From: Acidobacteriota bacterium
GTDB lineage: Bacteria > Acidobacteriota > Blastocatellia > Pyrinomonadales > Pyrinomonadaceae
NCBI GenBank assembly: GCA_003222975.1
Contig: QHXN01000077.1
Location: 1-51,421, forward strand
DNA length: 51,421 bases
Direction of reading: 5' to 3'
Shown: positions 38,781 through 47,034 of the stretch, in pieces
Position numbering within the stretch: the stretch's first letter is position 1
Layout: every line of letters begins with the position of its first letter
The notes under the pieces: generated by a model
What the model was told of the DNA's origin: nothing
Seen by the model: only the letters and a program-made list of their open reading frames with translations
Database searches by the model: none
Position numbers and translations under genes: made by a program

Positions 38781-41750
38781 ATGAAGGATTCCGTGCTGAC
38801 GACGAAGGGCTGGGCGCTGCTGATCGTGGCGGCGGTGCTCGTCGCCGCCGGCACGCTGAACTTCGCGCAGCGCCTCACGCACACCGCGCCGCCCACGGAC
38901 GGCGTCGAGTGGGCGCAGACGCCGCAGGGCGTCGTCGCCGCACGCGTCCAACCCGACTCCGCCGCGGGCCGCAAGGGCGTCTTCGGCATCATGCCGGGCG
39001 ACCGCCTCATCGGCATCAAGTTCGACGAGGGGCGCGGCGACGAGGTCACCACGGCATCGGATGTTCAAATCTACCTCGAAGAGGCGGGCGTCGGCGGTCG
39101 CCTCATCTACGTCATCGAGCGCCACCCCGCGCCCGGCGAGACCGTTGACTACGAGTGCGTCCTCGAAAACCTCCAGCCGTCGCAGACCTGGGCGACGCAC
39201 GACGTTTTAATCAACCTCATTGGCGTCGTCTATCTGCTCGTCGGCTTCTTCGTCTTCTTCAAGCAGGGTGGTCGCGCGCCCTTCGCGCTCCACTTCGCGG
39301 CGCTCTGCCTGGTCGCCTTCGTCTTCCACTTCTACAAGCCCTACGGCGCTTACGAAGACCTCGACCTCGCCATCTACTTCCTCGACAACGCGGCGCTGGT
39401 GCTGTTCGCGCCCGTCTTCCTCCACTTCTGCGCGATCTACCCCGTGCGCTATCGGCTCTCGGAGCGCAGGCCGTGGCTGGTCTATCTGCTCTACGCGCCG
39501 CCGCTCGCGCTCGTGGCGCTGAACGCCATCTTCCTGCTCCCGTCGGTGTCGCCGCGCTTCAACCGCGTGACGGCGCTCTTCGCGCCCGACTTCAGCGCGC
39601 GTCTGTGGGTCGCCGAGGTGGCGTGCCTGTCAATCGCCCTGGTCGCGGGCGCAAGCATACTCGTGCGCCGCTTCTGGAAGAGCGAGTCGGCGATTGTGCG
39701 GCAGCAGTTGAAGTGGGTCGTGTGGGGGTCGGCGCTCGCCATCACGCCGTTCACGCTGCTCTACGCCGCGGGCTACATCTTCGGCGGCGGCTTCGCCGAC
39801 GCGCTCCTGGGCGAGACGGCGCGGCGCTGGATGACGGACGCGGCCATCCTGCCGCTCGCGCTCATCCCGCTCACGTTCGGCAACTCGGTCGTCCGCTACC
39901 GCCTGATGGACGTGGACATGGTCGTGCGCCGCACCGCCGTTTACGTCCTGACGACGCTCGCCATCGCGCTGATGATCGGCTCGGTCGTTTACGTCGCGGG
40001 CCTCTACGCCTTCGGCGGCGAGGTCATCACGCCGGGCGTCGTCTCGATGAGAGTCATCATCGCGGTCGCCGCGATGGCCGTGATCGTGATGACCGCCGCG
40101 CCCCTGAAGAATTTCCTACAGGAGCGCACCGACCGCTTCTTCTACGGCGAGCGCTATGACCTGAGAGCGGGCCTCCTGGACTTCGGGCGCACGCTCTCGG
40201 CGACCACCTCGCTCGAACCCCTGCTCGACGCGCTGGTGGGCCGGCTGCAACAGGTCTTGGGCGTCGAGCGCGTCGCCATCTTCGTCGAGGAGGCGCATTC
40301 TGCGAGCGGCTACCGCGTGGCGCGCGCCGCCGGCCTGTCGAACGAGGTCATCGTCCCGCCCGACTTCCGCGACATGATCCGCGCGCGCTCCGCCGAGGAC
40401 GGCATCGTCCGCGCTGACGGCCTAGACCTCCCGCCCGAAACGAACGGCTTCGTGCGCCGCACGCTCCACTACTACGTCCCCTGCGTCGTGCGCGGGCGGA
40501 TGGTGGCGGTCATCGGCCTGGGCCGCTCGACGGGCGGCGCGCTGCTCTCGTCGGAAGACCTCGAAATACTGCGCACCGTCTCCGGCTACGTGGCCGTCGC
40601 CATCGAGAACAGCCTCCTCTACGACGAGCAGAAGGAGCGGGCGGAAGAACTCGCGCTCCTCAAAGAGTTCAACGAGTCAATCGTCGAGTCCATCAACGTC
40701 GGCATCCTCGCCGCCGACTCCGAGGGCCGCGTGACGGCCTGCAACTCCGCGCTCGAAGAGATGCTCGGCCTCAGGCGCGACGAGGCCATGGGCCAGCGCG
40801 TCGAAGAGCTGTTCGCCGACGACTTCGCCGAGACGCTGCGGCAGGTTCTCGGCGCGCGCGGCTGGGAGCTTTCCGAAATCCGCAACATCTACAAGCTCCA
40901 CACGGCGACGCGCCGAGGCCGCACCCTCATCCTCAACATCGCGCTCGCGCCCCTGAAGCGCGCCGACTCCGACACGCATACCGGCGTCCTCGTCGTCCTC
41001 GAAGACGTGACGGCACGCGTCCGCCTCGAAGAGCAGTTGCAGCAGCGCGAAAAACTTTCGTCAATCGGGCTGCTGGCCGCCGGGGTCGCGCACGAGATCA
41101 ACACGCCGCTCACGGGCGTCTCAAGTTACACGCAGATGCTCCTCGGTATGCTCGCCGACACCGACCCCAAGCACGCGCTCCTGCAAAAGATTCGCCGTCA
41201 GACCGACCGCGCCACGGGGATCGTCAACAACCTCCTCAACTTCTCGCGCACGGGCAATGTTACGGACTTCGCCGAGGTTGACCTGAACCGCGTGCTCGAC
41301 GACACGCTCCAGTTGCTTGAGCCGCAGTTCCGCCAGAGCCGCATCGAACTGGCGCGCGACTACTCGGACGAGCTGCCGCGCGTCCACGGAAACGCCGGAA
41401 AGCTCCAGCAGGTCTTCACGAACCTGCTCTTGAACGCGCGCGACGCCATCCCCGACGGCGGGCGCGTCAGCTTGCGCACCGCGTCGTCCGACCGCGAGGC
41501 CGTCACCGTCGAGGTGGCCGACACCGGCATCGGCATCGCCCCCGAAAACGTCGCGCGCATTTACGACCCGTTCTTTACGACCAAGGGCGTCGGGCGCGGC
41601 ACGGGCCTCGGCCTCGCCGTCTCTTACGGCATCGTGCAGGAGCACTCCGGCCACATCTCTGTCGAGAGCGCGCCCGGCCGCGGCACGACTTTCCGCATCA
41701 CGCTGCCCACCGCGCGCGCGCGCGCACGCCTCCAGGCCGCGAGCGACTAG
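38781..41750 (+). CDS. Multidomain sensor histidine kinase (PDZ-like, 7TM-like, GAF, PAS, HisKA, HATPase)
   Basis: 989 residues from the ATG at 38781 (a GTG directly precedes it). Order of parts: one N-terminal helix; an extracytoplasmic PDZ-like domain (about 40-130, VVAARVQPDSAAGRKGVFGI, MPGDRLIGI); a block of about seven to eight helices (about 145-460); a GAF domain (about 480-620, LDALVGRLQQVLGVERVAIF); a PAS domain (about 640-740, INVGILAADSEGRVTACNSALEEMLG); HisKA with phospho-His771 in GVAHEINTPLTGV; and HATPase_c with QVFTNLLLNARDAI, DTGIGIAPENVARIYDPFF and GTGLGLAVSYGI. All kinase boxes are intact. The NtrC-type regulator 1.3 kb downstream is the obvious partner. Confidence 0.94.
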   Translation: MKDSVLTTKGWALLIVAAVLVAAGTLNFAQRLTHTAPPTDGVEWAQTPQGVVAARVQPDSAAGRKGVFGIMPGDRLIGIKFDEGRGDEVTTASDVQIYLEEAGVGGRLIYVIERHPAPGETVDYECVLENLQPSQTWATHDVLINLIGVVYLLVGFFVFFKQGGRAPFALHFAALCLVAFVFHFYKPYGAYEDLDLAIYFLDNAALVLFAPVFLHFCAIYPVRYRLSERRPWLVYLLYAPPLALVALNAIFLLPSVSPRFNRVTALFAPDFSARLWVAEVACLSIALVAGASILVRRFWKSESAIVRQQLKWVVWGSALAITPFTLLYAAGYIFGGGFADALLGETARRWMTDAAILPLALIPLTFGNSVVRYRLMDVDMVVRRTAVYVLTTLAIALMIGSVVYVAGLYAFGGEVITPGVVSMRVIIAVAAMAVIVMTAAPLKNFLQERTDRFFYGERYDLRAGLLDFGRTLSATTSLEPLLDALVGRLQQVLGVERVAIFVEEAHSASGYRVARAAGLSNEVIVPPDFRDMIRARSAEDGIVRADGLDLPPETNGFVRRTLHYYVPCVVRGRMVAVIGLGRSTGGALLSSEDLEILRTVSGYVAVAIENSLLYDEQKERAEELALLKEFNESIVESINVGILAADSEGRVTACNSALEEMLGLRRDEAMGQRVEELFADDFAETLRQVLGARGWELSEIRNIYKLHTATRRGRTLILNIALAPLKRADSDTHTGVLVVLEDVTARVRLEEQLQQREKLSSIGLLAAGVAHEINTPLTGVSSYTQMLLGMLADTDPKHALLQKIRRQTDRATGIVNNLLNFSRTGNVTDFAEVDLNRVLDDTLQLLEPQFRQSRIELARDYSDELPRVHGNAGKLQQVFTNLLLNARDAIPDGGRVSLRTASSDREAVTVEVADTGIGIAPENVARIYDPFFTTKGVGRGTGLGLAVSYGIVQEHSGHISVESAPGRGTTFRITLPTARARARLQAASD

Positions 41751-41876
41751 ACCCACGCCGCCCCTGCTGTCCCTCCGGCTCTTCGCGGCAAAGAAATCTC
41801 TTGCTTTTATCCCCGCCGGTGCTAATCTCACACGCGCTCTCGCAATCAGAATCCTGAAAACAGGTTCTCTTCAGTC

Positions 41877-42878
41877 ATGTCAAAGCGCAATCATCTTCGG
41901 CGCGCGCGCGCATGCCTGTGCGCCTCGGCCCTCGCCCTGGCCCTCGCGTGTGTACTCTCCTTCAAGCCGCGCGCGGCTTCTTCTCCGTCGAGGCGAGCGG
42001 CGGCGCAGGACGAGCAGCGCGTGGACATACGCCTGCGCTCGCTGACGACGCGGGCCACGGGCAAGCTCACCGTCGAGGCGAGCGAGGGCGGCGGGCGCGC
42101 ACGCCTGACGGCCCTGAATCTGCCCGACCCGCAGACCGTGGCCGCGGGCGCGAACACATACGTCGTCTGGGCCGTGAGCGGCGGGCGCATCGTGCGGCTC
42201 GGCGAGTTGAAGCGCGACGCGCGCGGCAACGGCGGCCTCGCCTTCGAGCGCCCCGAAGGACTCGAACGCTACGGCGTCATCGTCACCGCCGAACGAAGCG
42301 CCGACGCCGAGCGGCCCGGCGACCCGGTGCTTTCGTCGCGCGCCGACGAGGCCGCCGCGCTCTACCCGTCGAAGAAAGATGAGGGCGGCGCTGCGCGCGA
42401 CGCGGGCGGCACTGCCGCGTCTGTCGCGCCGCCGCCCGTGCCGAGCGTGACTGCGGGCGGGCGACGCGCCGGAGACTTCTACGCTGAGGTTGACGACGCG
42501 CTCGCCTCGCAGGGTGGCGGGCGCGTCCTCGAACTCGGAGGCGAGGAGGCGGCCCCGCGCGCGCGCGGCGCGGCGCGAGCCACGACGCGCGAGAGCCGCG
42601 CATACGTCCGCGCGAACTTCCGCGGCGTGCCGCTGCCCCCGGCGGTCGGCGCGAACGTCTATGTGCTCTGGGCAGTCACGCCCGACAGCCGCGTCGTTTA
42701 CATGGGCAGCCTCCCCGCGAGTGCCGCGCTCAACACGGCGGAGGTTTACGTCCGCGTCGCCGGCTTCGACGCCGACGACTACGCGCTCTTCGTCACGGCA
42801 GAGCAGCAGCGCCCCGCCCCCTCGCCTTCGGGCCGCCGCGTGCTCAGCCAGAAGATGGTCAGGACTATAGTCAAGTAA
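41877..42878 (+). CDS. Exported protein with two copies of an RskA-like beta domain
   Basis: 333 residues with an N-terminal signal or anchor (ALALALACVLSF). Two homologous segments, about 55-140 and 238-315, share the layout xLTVxA...LPPxVxAGxNxYVVWAV...RVVxMGxL...YxVIVTAE (first: TVAAGANTYVVWAVSGGRIVRLGEL; second: AVGANVYVLWAVTPDSRVVYMGSL). This pattern is that of the extracytoplasmic domain of anti-sigma-K-type proteins, but the cytoplasmic anti-sigma part is absent. It lies between a sensor kinase and its regulator on the same strand, so it may be an output or accessory sensor of that pathway (inference). Confidence 0.78.
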   Translation: MSKRNHLRRARACLCASALALALACVLSFKPRAASSPSRRAAAQDEQRVDIRLRSLTTRATGKLTVEASEGGGRARLTALNLPDPQTVAAGANTYVVWAVSGGRIVRLGELKRDARGNGGLAFERPEGLERYGVIVTAERSADAERPGDPVLSSRADEAAALYPSKKDEGGAARDAGGTAASVAPPPVPSVTAGGRRAGDFYAEVDDALASQGGGRVLELGGEEAAPRARGAARATTRESRAYVRANFRGVPLPPAVGANVYVLWAVTPDSRVVYMGSLPASAALNTAEVYVRVAGFDADDYALFVTAEQQRPAPSPSGRRVLSQKMVRTIVK

Positions 42879-42926
42879 CCCCTCCGGCACGCGCGTTCGC
42901 CAGCGAGAGCCAGCCCGTTATAAAAT

Positions 42927-43014
42927 AAGTGATGAGTGATGAGTGATGAGTGATGAGTAAAAGCAAACTGCCTTAACTCATCATTCATCATTCATCATTC
43001 ATCATTCATCACTT
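42927..43014. repeat. Heptad-periodic inverted repeat 18 (GTGATGA type)
   Basis: The left array at 42927-42958 has four GTGATGA-type units. The right array at 42976-43014 has five CATCATT-type units. Where perfect pairing would need C, every right unit has T, which still pairs as G-U in plus-strand RNA but not in minus-strand RNA. A TATAAA (42919-42924) directly left may be a -10 box. The hairpin then starts the mRNA leader of the NtrC-type regulator, with the ribosome site GAGGTAAGG right after it. Confidence 0.92.
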
Positions 43015-43027
43015 TTCCGAGGTAAGG

Positions 43028-44434
43028 ATGGCGAAGAGAGGTTCCATCCTCGTCGTTGACGACGAGGAGATCATGCGCGACGTTCTGGAGACGCTGCTCT
43101 CGGCGGAAGGCTACCGCGTCGAGCTGGCGAAGACCGGCGAGGAGGGGCTTGAGTGCTACGGTCGGCGCGCCTTCGACGTGGTGCTCATGGACGTTTCCAT
43201 GCCGGGCATGGGCGGCCTGCGCGCGCTCGAAGAGATTCTCAAAGTGGACGCCGAGGCCGTCGTCATCGTCATCACGGCCTACGCCACCTTCGACACGGCC
43301 ATCGGCGCTTGGGAGCGCGGCGCGTTCGGCTGCGTCCGCAAGCCCTTCCAGAACGAGCAAATCCTCGCCACCGTGGCCGCAGGCATCAAGCGCCGCCGCA
43401 AGGACGAGGAGCGCCACAACCTGCGCCGCGCGATGAGCCGCTCGGTCGAGCGTGGGAGCATCATCGGCCACTCCGAGAGGATGCAGTCGGTCTTCCAGCT
43501 CGTTGACCAGGTCGCGCCCGCGCGCTCCACAGTCCTCATCACCGGCGAGTCGGGGACGGGCAAGGAGTTGATCGCCAAAGCCATCCACGAGCAGAGCACG
43601 CGCGCGGGCCGCCCCTTCGTCACGGTGAACTCGTCGAACATCCCTTCGGAGTTGCTCGAATCCGAACTCTTCGGCCACACCCGCGGCGCGTTCACCGGCG
43701 CGGTCGCTGCCAAGAAGGGGCTGTTCGAGGTGGCCGACGGCGGCTCGCTCTTCCTCGACGAGATCGGCGACATCCCGCCCGAAACGCAGGCGCGACTGCT
43801 GCGCGTCCTTCAGGAGCGCGAGTTCACACCTTTGGGCGACACCACGCCGCGCAAGGTTGACGTGCGCATCGTCGCCGCGACGAACGTTGATCTGAAGGAG
43901 GCCGTGCGGCAGGGCAGTTTCCGCGAAGACCTCTACTACCGCCTGGCCGTCGTGCCCATTGAGCTGCCGCCTTTGCGCGAGCGGCGCGAAGACATTCTGC
44001 CCCTCGCCCAGCACTTCATACGCAAGTACGACGAGGAGAACAGCCGCGACATCTCCGACCAGCTCTCGCCCGAAGTGCTCGCGCTCCTGGAGCAGTACAC
44101 CTGGCCGGGCAACGTGCGCGAACTGGAGAACGTGATGGAGCGAGCCGTCGTCATCGCGCCGGGCGACGAGGTGACGCGCCAGTGCCTGCCGGCGGAGATC
44201 GCCGACCCGTCGAAGGCCATGAGCGCCGCGCCCCTCTCCGGCGCGGGTGTCGCGCTCGACGTGAGCCACGGCATCAACTTCTACGACGAGGTGCGCCGCT
44301 TCGAGATTGACCTCATCCGCCGCGCCCTCGACCAGACCGGCGGCCACCAGTCGCGCGCCGCGCGCCTCCTGGGCATGAACCCCACCACGCTCAACTCGAA
44401 GATCAAGACCTACAACATCCAACTGCGCCAGTGA
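43028..44434 (+). CDS. NtrC-family sigma54-dependent response regulator
   Basis: 468 residues. The receiver domain (about 6-118) has the acidic pair DDEE and phosphoacceptor Asp55 in VVLMDVSMPG. The AAA+ domain has Walker A GESGTGKELIAKAIHE, the sigma54-contact loop GAFTGA complete, Walker B SLFLDEIGD, and the sensor parts LPPLRERREDI and YTWPGNVRELENVMERAVV. The C-terminal Fis-type helix-turn-helix is DQTGGHQSRAARLLGMNPTTL. All residues for sigma54 activation are intact. The start at 43028 has GGTAAGG upstream. Its stop overlaps the GTG start of the next gene by 4 nt. Upstream, the sensor kinase is the likely phosphodonor. Confidence 0.96.
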   Translation: MAKRGSILVVDDEEIMRDVLETLLSAEGYRVELAKTGEEGLECYGRRAFDVVLMDVSMPGMGGLRALEEILKVDAEAVVIVITAYATFDTAIGAWERGAFGCVRKPFQNEQILATVAAGIKRRRKDEERHNLRRAMSRSVERGSIIGHSERMQSVFQLVDQVAPARSTVLITGESGTGKELIAKAIHEQSTRAGRPFVTVNSSNIPSELLESELFGHTRGAFTGAVAAKKGLFEVADGGSLFLDEIGDIPPETQARLLRVLQEREFTPLGDTTPRKVDVRIVAATNVDLKEAVRQGSFREDLYYRLAVVPIELPPLRERREDILPLAQHFIRKYDEENSRDISDQLSPEVLALLEQYTWPGNVRELENVMERAVVIAPGDEVTRQCLPAEIADPSKAMSAAPLSGAGVALDVSHGINFYDEVRRFEIDLIRRALDQTGGHQSRAARLLGMNPTTLNSKIKTYNIQLRQ

Positions 44435-46404
44435 ACGCGGACGCGCACGAACGCCCCGCACGGTCACGCCGCACGCGAGCGCGAAGCCACCTGCTCGTCG
44501 CCGCGGCGTGCGCCCTCGCGTTCGCCCTCTACGCGGCGGACGTGCCCGACAACCCGCCGGGCTTCTACATAGACGAGTCCTCAATCGCCTACAACGCTCA
44601 CGCAATCGCGCAGAGCGGGCGCGACGAGCACGGCCAGGCGTGGCCGCTCTTCTTCCGCGCCTTCGGTGACTACAAGAACCCCACTTACATTTATCTTCTC
44701 GCCGCCCTGTTTCGTTTGACCGGGCCGAGCATTCTCGCGGCGCGGCTGTTGAGCGCGGCGCTCGGCATGCTGGCAGCCTTGGTGCTCGGACTTCTCGCCA
44801 CGCGCATGACGCGAAGCACCGAAGCGGGCGCGGTCGTGGCGTCGTCGGCGCTGCTGACGCCGTGGCTTTACGAGTGCAGCCGCCTCGCGTTCGAGGTCTC
44901 GGCTTACCCGCTCGTCACCGCGCTCTTCCTCCTGGCGCTGTGGCGCGCGTCGGCGAAAGAGAGATGGAGTACGGCGGATGTTCCCGCGCTGGCGGCGGCG
45001 CTCGGGCTCCTGACCTACACATACTCAATCGGCAGGCTGCTCGGCCCTCTGCTCGCCGTCGGCCTCGCCTTCTTCCTCACGCGCCGGAACGCGGCGCGCG
45101 TCGTGCAAACGTGGGCGGCCTACGCGCTCGCGCTCGCGCCCCTCGTCGTCTTCGACCGCCGCAACCCCGGCGCGCTGACCGGCAGGTTCGAGCTTCTGAC
45201 CTACGCCACGCCGCAGAGCACACTCGCCGCGGACGCGCTCGGGTTCGCGCGCCACTACCTCGCCGACATCAACCCGTGGCGCTGGCTCGTCACCGGCGAG
45301 TCGAACATACGCGACCACGTGCCCGGCGCGGGCGTTCTGCTCGCGGCGACCCTTCTGCTCGCGGCCTTCGGCCTCGTCCTCGTCTGGCGCGGCCACAGGC
45401 GCGAGGCGTGGTGGCGCTTCGTCGCTTACGCGCTCGCCGCCTCGGTCGTGCCCGCCGCGCTCACCGTCAACGATTTCCCGCAACTACGCCTCATCGCCTT
45501 CCCCGTCTTCCTTCACGTGCTGACCGCGCCAGCGCTCGCGTGGCTCCTCGACGACGGACGAAGCCCCGCAGGAGTCACTCCCGGCCATCAAATCGCGCGT
45601 CGGTTCCGCTCGCACAAGCGCGCCACGCTGTACGCGCTCGTCGCGCTCTTGCTGCTGCAAGGCGCATACTTCCAGTGGCTCTTCCACCGCCGCGCGCCTG
45701 AGCGCTGGTACGTCTTCGACGCGCGCTTCACCGCCCATGTTCTCGCGCCCGCGCTGGCGACGAATCGAAGCCCCGTCTTCCTCTACGACCCGCCGGGCCG
45801 CTCCGGCTACATTCAAGCCTACTGGCACGGCGCGCTCGAAGGCGTTGACGCCTCCCGCTTCGTCCGCCTCGCGCCGAACGACGCGCCGCCGCCCGGCGCG
45901 CTCGTCATCAGCACCGAGGAAGACTGCGCGAACTGCCGTCTGCTCGCGCGGCACATCAACTACATCGTCTATGCCGTGCCGCCGACGGATTTGAAAGCGA
46001 CGGGCGCGCCGCTCCCGATGGAGGCCGCGCGCGCTGGTCTCACCTCGCCCGACCTGCCGCACGCGCTCAAGGCCGGACAGCGGCAGGCCCTGAGCGTCAT
46101 CGTGAGGAACGTCGGCGGCGTGACGTGGCCCGCCGTCGGCGAGGACGGCGGGCGCTACGCCGTAACTTTGCGCGACCGCTGGCTGAGTGACGACGGCTCG
46201 CCCGCCATCGGCGAGGACGCCGCGGCGCGCATGCCTTACGACCTCGAACCCGGCGACACCGCGGGGCTGACGCTGCAAATCTCCGCCCCCGAAACGCCCG
46301 GTCAATACGTTCTCGAATTGGATGTCGTGCAGGAGGGCGCGGCCTGGTTCGGCGCGCGTGGCTCGAAGACTCTCAGGGCCGGCGTCAGTGTCACACCGCG
46401 TTGA
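44431..46404 (+). CDS. GT-C fold (GT39-like) membrane glycosyltransferase with C-terminal Ig-like domain
   Basis: 657 residues. The first extracellular loop contains the catalytic-type acidic pair in GFYIDESSIAYNAHAI (Asp48, Glu49), as in lipid-linked sugar transferases of the PMT/ArnT type. About ten or more hydrophobic helices follow to about 430. A soluble part (about 440-540) leads to a C-terminal beta domain with LSVIVRNVGGVTWPAV, YAVTLRDRWLSDDG and APETPGQYVLELDVVQEGAAWF, the pattern of NBR1-type Ig-like domains common in such bacterial transferases. The GTG start overlaps the regulator stop (GTGA), so it is translationally coupled to the sigma54 activator. Donor and acceptor are unknown. 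Confidence 0.85.
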   Translation: MNADAHERPARSRRTRARSHLLVAAACALAFALYAADVPDNPPGFYIDESSIAYNAHAIAQSGRDEHGQAWPLFFRAFGDYKNPTYIYLLAALFRLTGPSILAARLLSAALGMLAALVLGLLATRMTRSTEAGAVVASSALLTPWLYECSRLAFEVSAYPLVTALFLLALWRASAKERWSTADVPALAAALGLLTYTYSIGRLLGPLLAVGLAFFLTRRNAARVVQTWAAYALALAPLVVFDRRNPGALTGRFELLTYATPQSTLAADALGFARHYLADINPWRWLVTGESNIRDHVPGAGVLLAATLLLAAFGLVLVWRGHRREAWWRFVAYALAASVVPAALTVNDFPQLRLIAFPVFLHVLTAPALAWLLDDGRSPAGVTPGHQIARRFRSHKRATLYALVALLLLQGAYFQWLFHRRAPERWYVFDARFTAHVLAPALATNRSPVFLYDPPGRSGYIQAYWHGALEGVDASRFVRLAPNDAPPPGALVISTEEDCANCRLLARHINYIVYAVPPTDLKATGAPLPMEAARAGLTSPDLPHALKAGQRQALSVIVRNVGGVTWPAVGEDGGRYAVTLRDRWLSDDGSPAIGEDAAARMPYDLEPGDTAGLTLQISAPETPGQYVLELDVVQEGAAWFGARGSKTLRAGVSVTPR

Positions 46405-46438
46405 ATTGCTTTCCGGTCGTGGAAGCTTGTGGAGGCTT

Positions 46439-46590
46439 ATGGAGACGATTGTCTTTCTCGAACGCGACACGCTGCGCGCCGACTTGCGCCCGCCCGCGTT
46501 CGAGCACCGCCGGCGCGACTACTGCGCGACGGCACGTAGAAGTCCTCGAACGCCTCGGCGACGCCACCGTCGTCTCAAGGCGAAAGCAGT
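46439..46590 (+). pseudogene. Remnant of the N-terminus of a D-2-hydroxyacid dehydrogenase
   Basis: The ATG at 46439 (GGAGG just upstream) opens METIVFLERDTLRADLRPP, which reads like the start of a D-2-hydroxyacid (glycerate-type) dehydrogenase. After about 30 codons the resemblance continues in another frame as HVEVLERLGDATVV (46534-46575). A frameshift therefore lies near 46520-46535, and everything after about residue 50 is missing. The remnant ends where repeat 19 begins. This is recognition by pattern, with no alignment run. Confidence 0.5.
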
Positions 46591-46647
46591 GACGAATGCC
46601 GAGTGCCGAGCAAAGCAACGGCTTTAATCTCGTCGCTCGTCACTGCT
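46585..46647. repeat. Heptad-periodic inverted repeat 19 (GAATGCC/GCTCGTC type)
   Basis: Arms 46585-46603 and 46629-46647 pair at 15 of 19 positions; the left array continues GAGTGCC, GAGCAAA. The right arm ends 1 nt before the stop of the 82-residue protein. The left arm joins the end of a dehydrogenase remnant. Confidence 0.75.
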
Positions 46648-46648
46648 C

Positions 46649-46897
46649 TTATTCTCCGTGCTCCGCCGTGTAGAGGCGCAGGATTTCCTGGCCCTGGCGG
46701 GAGCGCGGGTCAATGGTGCGGAGGTGCTTGCGCCCCTGCATCTCCCAGATGGCCGTGACCTGCCCGTCCTTCTCGACGGCGTGGTAGGTGATCTCTTCGG
46801 GTGCCGCCTGCGGCGCTGCCGCCGCGCCTCCGGCTTGCCCCTCGCCTTCAGCCCCGCCTTCAGTCGCGCCGCCCGCGGCGTTCTCGTTCTCTGCCAT
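46649..46897 (-). CDS. Small acidic protein of unknown function
   Basis: 82 residues. The N-terminal half is low complexity (Ala, Gly, Glu). The C-terminal 45 residues form a compact charged segment, EEITYHAVEKDGQVTAIWEMQGRKHLRTIDP, that may be a small beta domain. The ATG at 46897 has AGAGG 7 nt upstream; 33 open codons further upstream are hydrophobic shadow and are rejected. Divergent or convergent partners give no functional hint. Confidence 0.65.
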   Translation of the reverse strand: MAENENAAGGATEGGAEGEGQAGGAAAAPQAAPEEITYHAVEKDGQVTAIWEMQGRKHLRTIDPRSRQGQEILRLYTAEHGE

Positions 46898-46961
46898 GTC
46901 CGTTCCTCTCCGAACTGTGCTCAGATTTTTTTGAGTTTGGTTTGCGCCGAGGATTGTAATG

Positions 46962-47030
46962 AGGCAAAAGTAAAAAGGCAAAAGGGGAAGACACACCTTG
47001 CCTTCTCTTTTGCCTTTTTACTTTCGCCTT
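46962..47030. repeat. Heptad-periodic inverted repeat 20 (AAGGCAA type, copy G2)
   Basis: The left array at 46962-46987 and the right array at 47006-47030 share with repeat 8 the unit order AGGCAAA, AGTAAAA, AGGCAAA, 28 kb away. Pairing is good with a few mismatches. The right arm ends 5 nt before the stop of the phosphatidyltransferase-like gene. Confidence 0.88.
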
Positions 47031-47034
47031 GCCG

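Noticed and set aside
42995..44605. A 536-codon minus-strand open frame
   Set aside because: Exactly antisense to the NtrC-type regulator, which has every expected motif; the antisense product has none.
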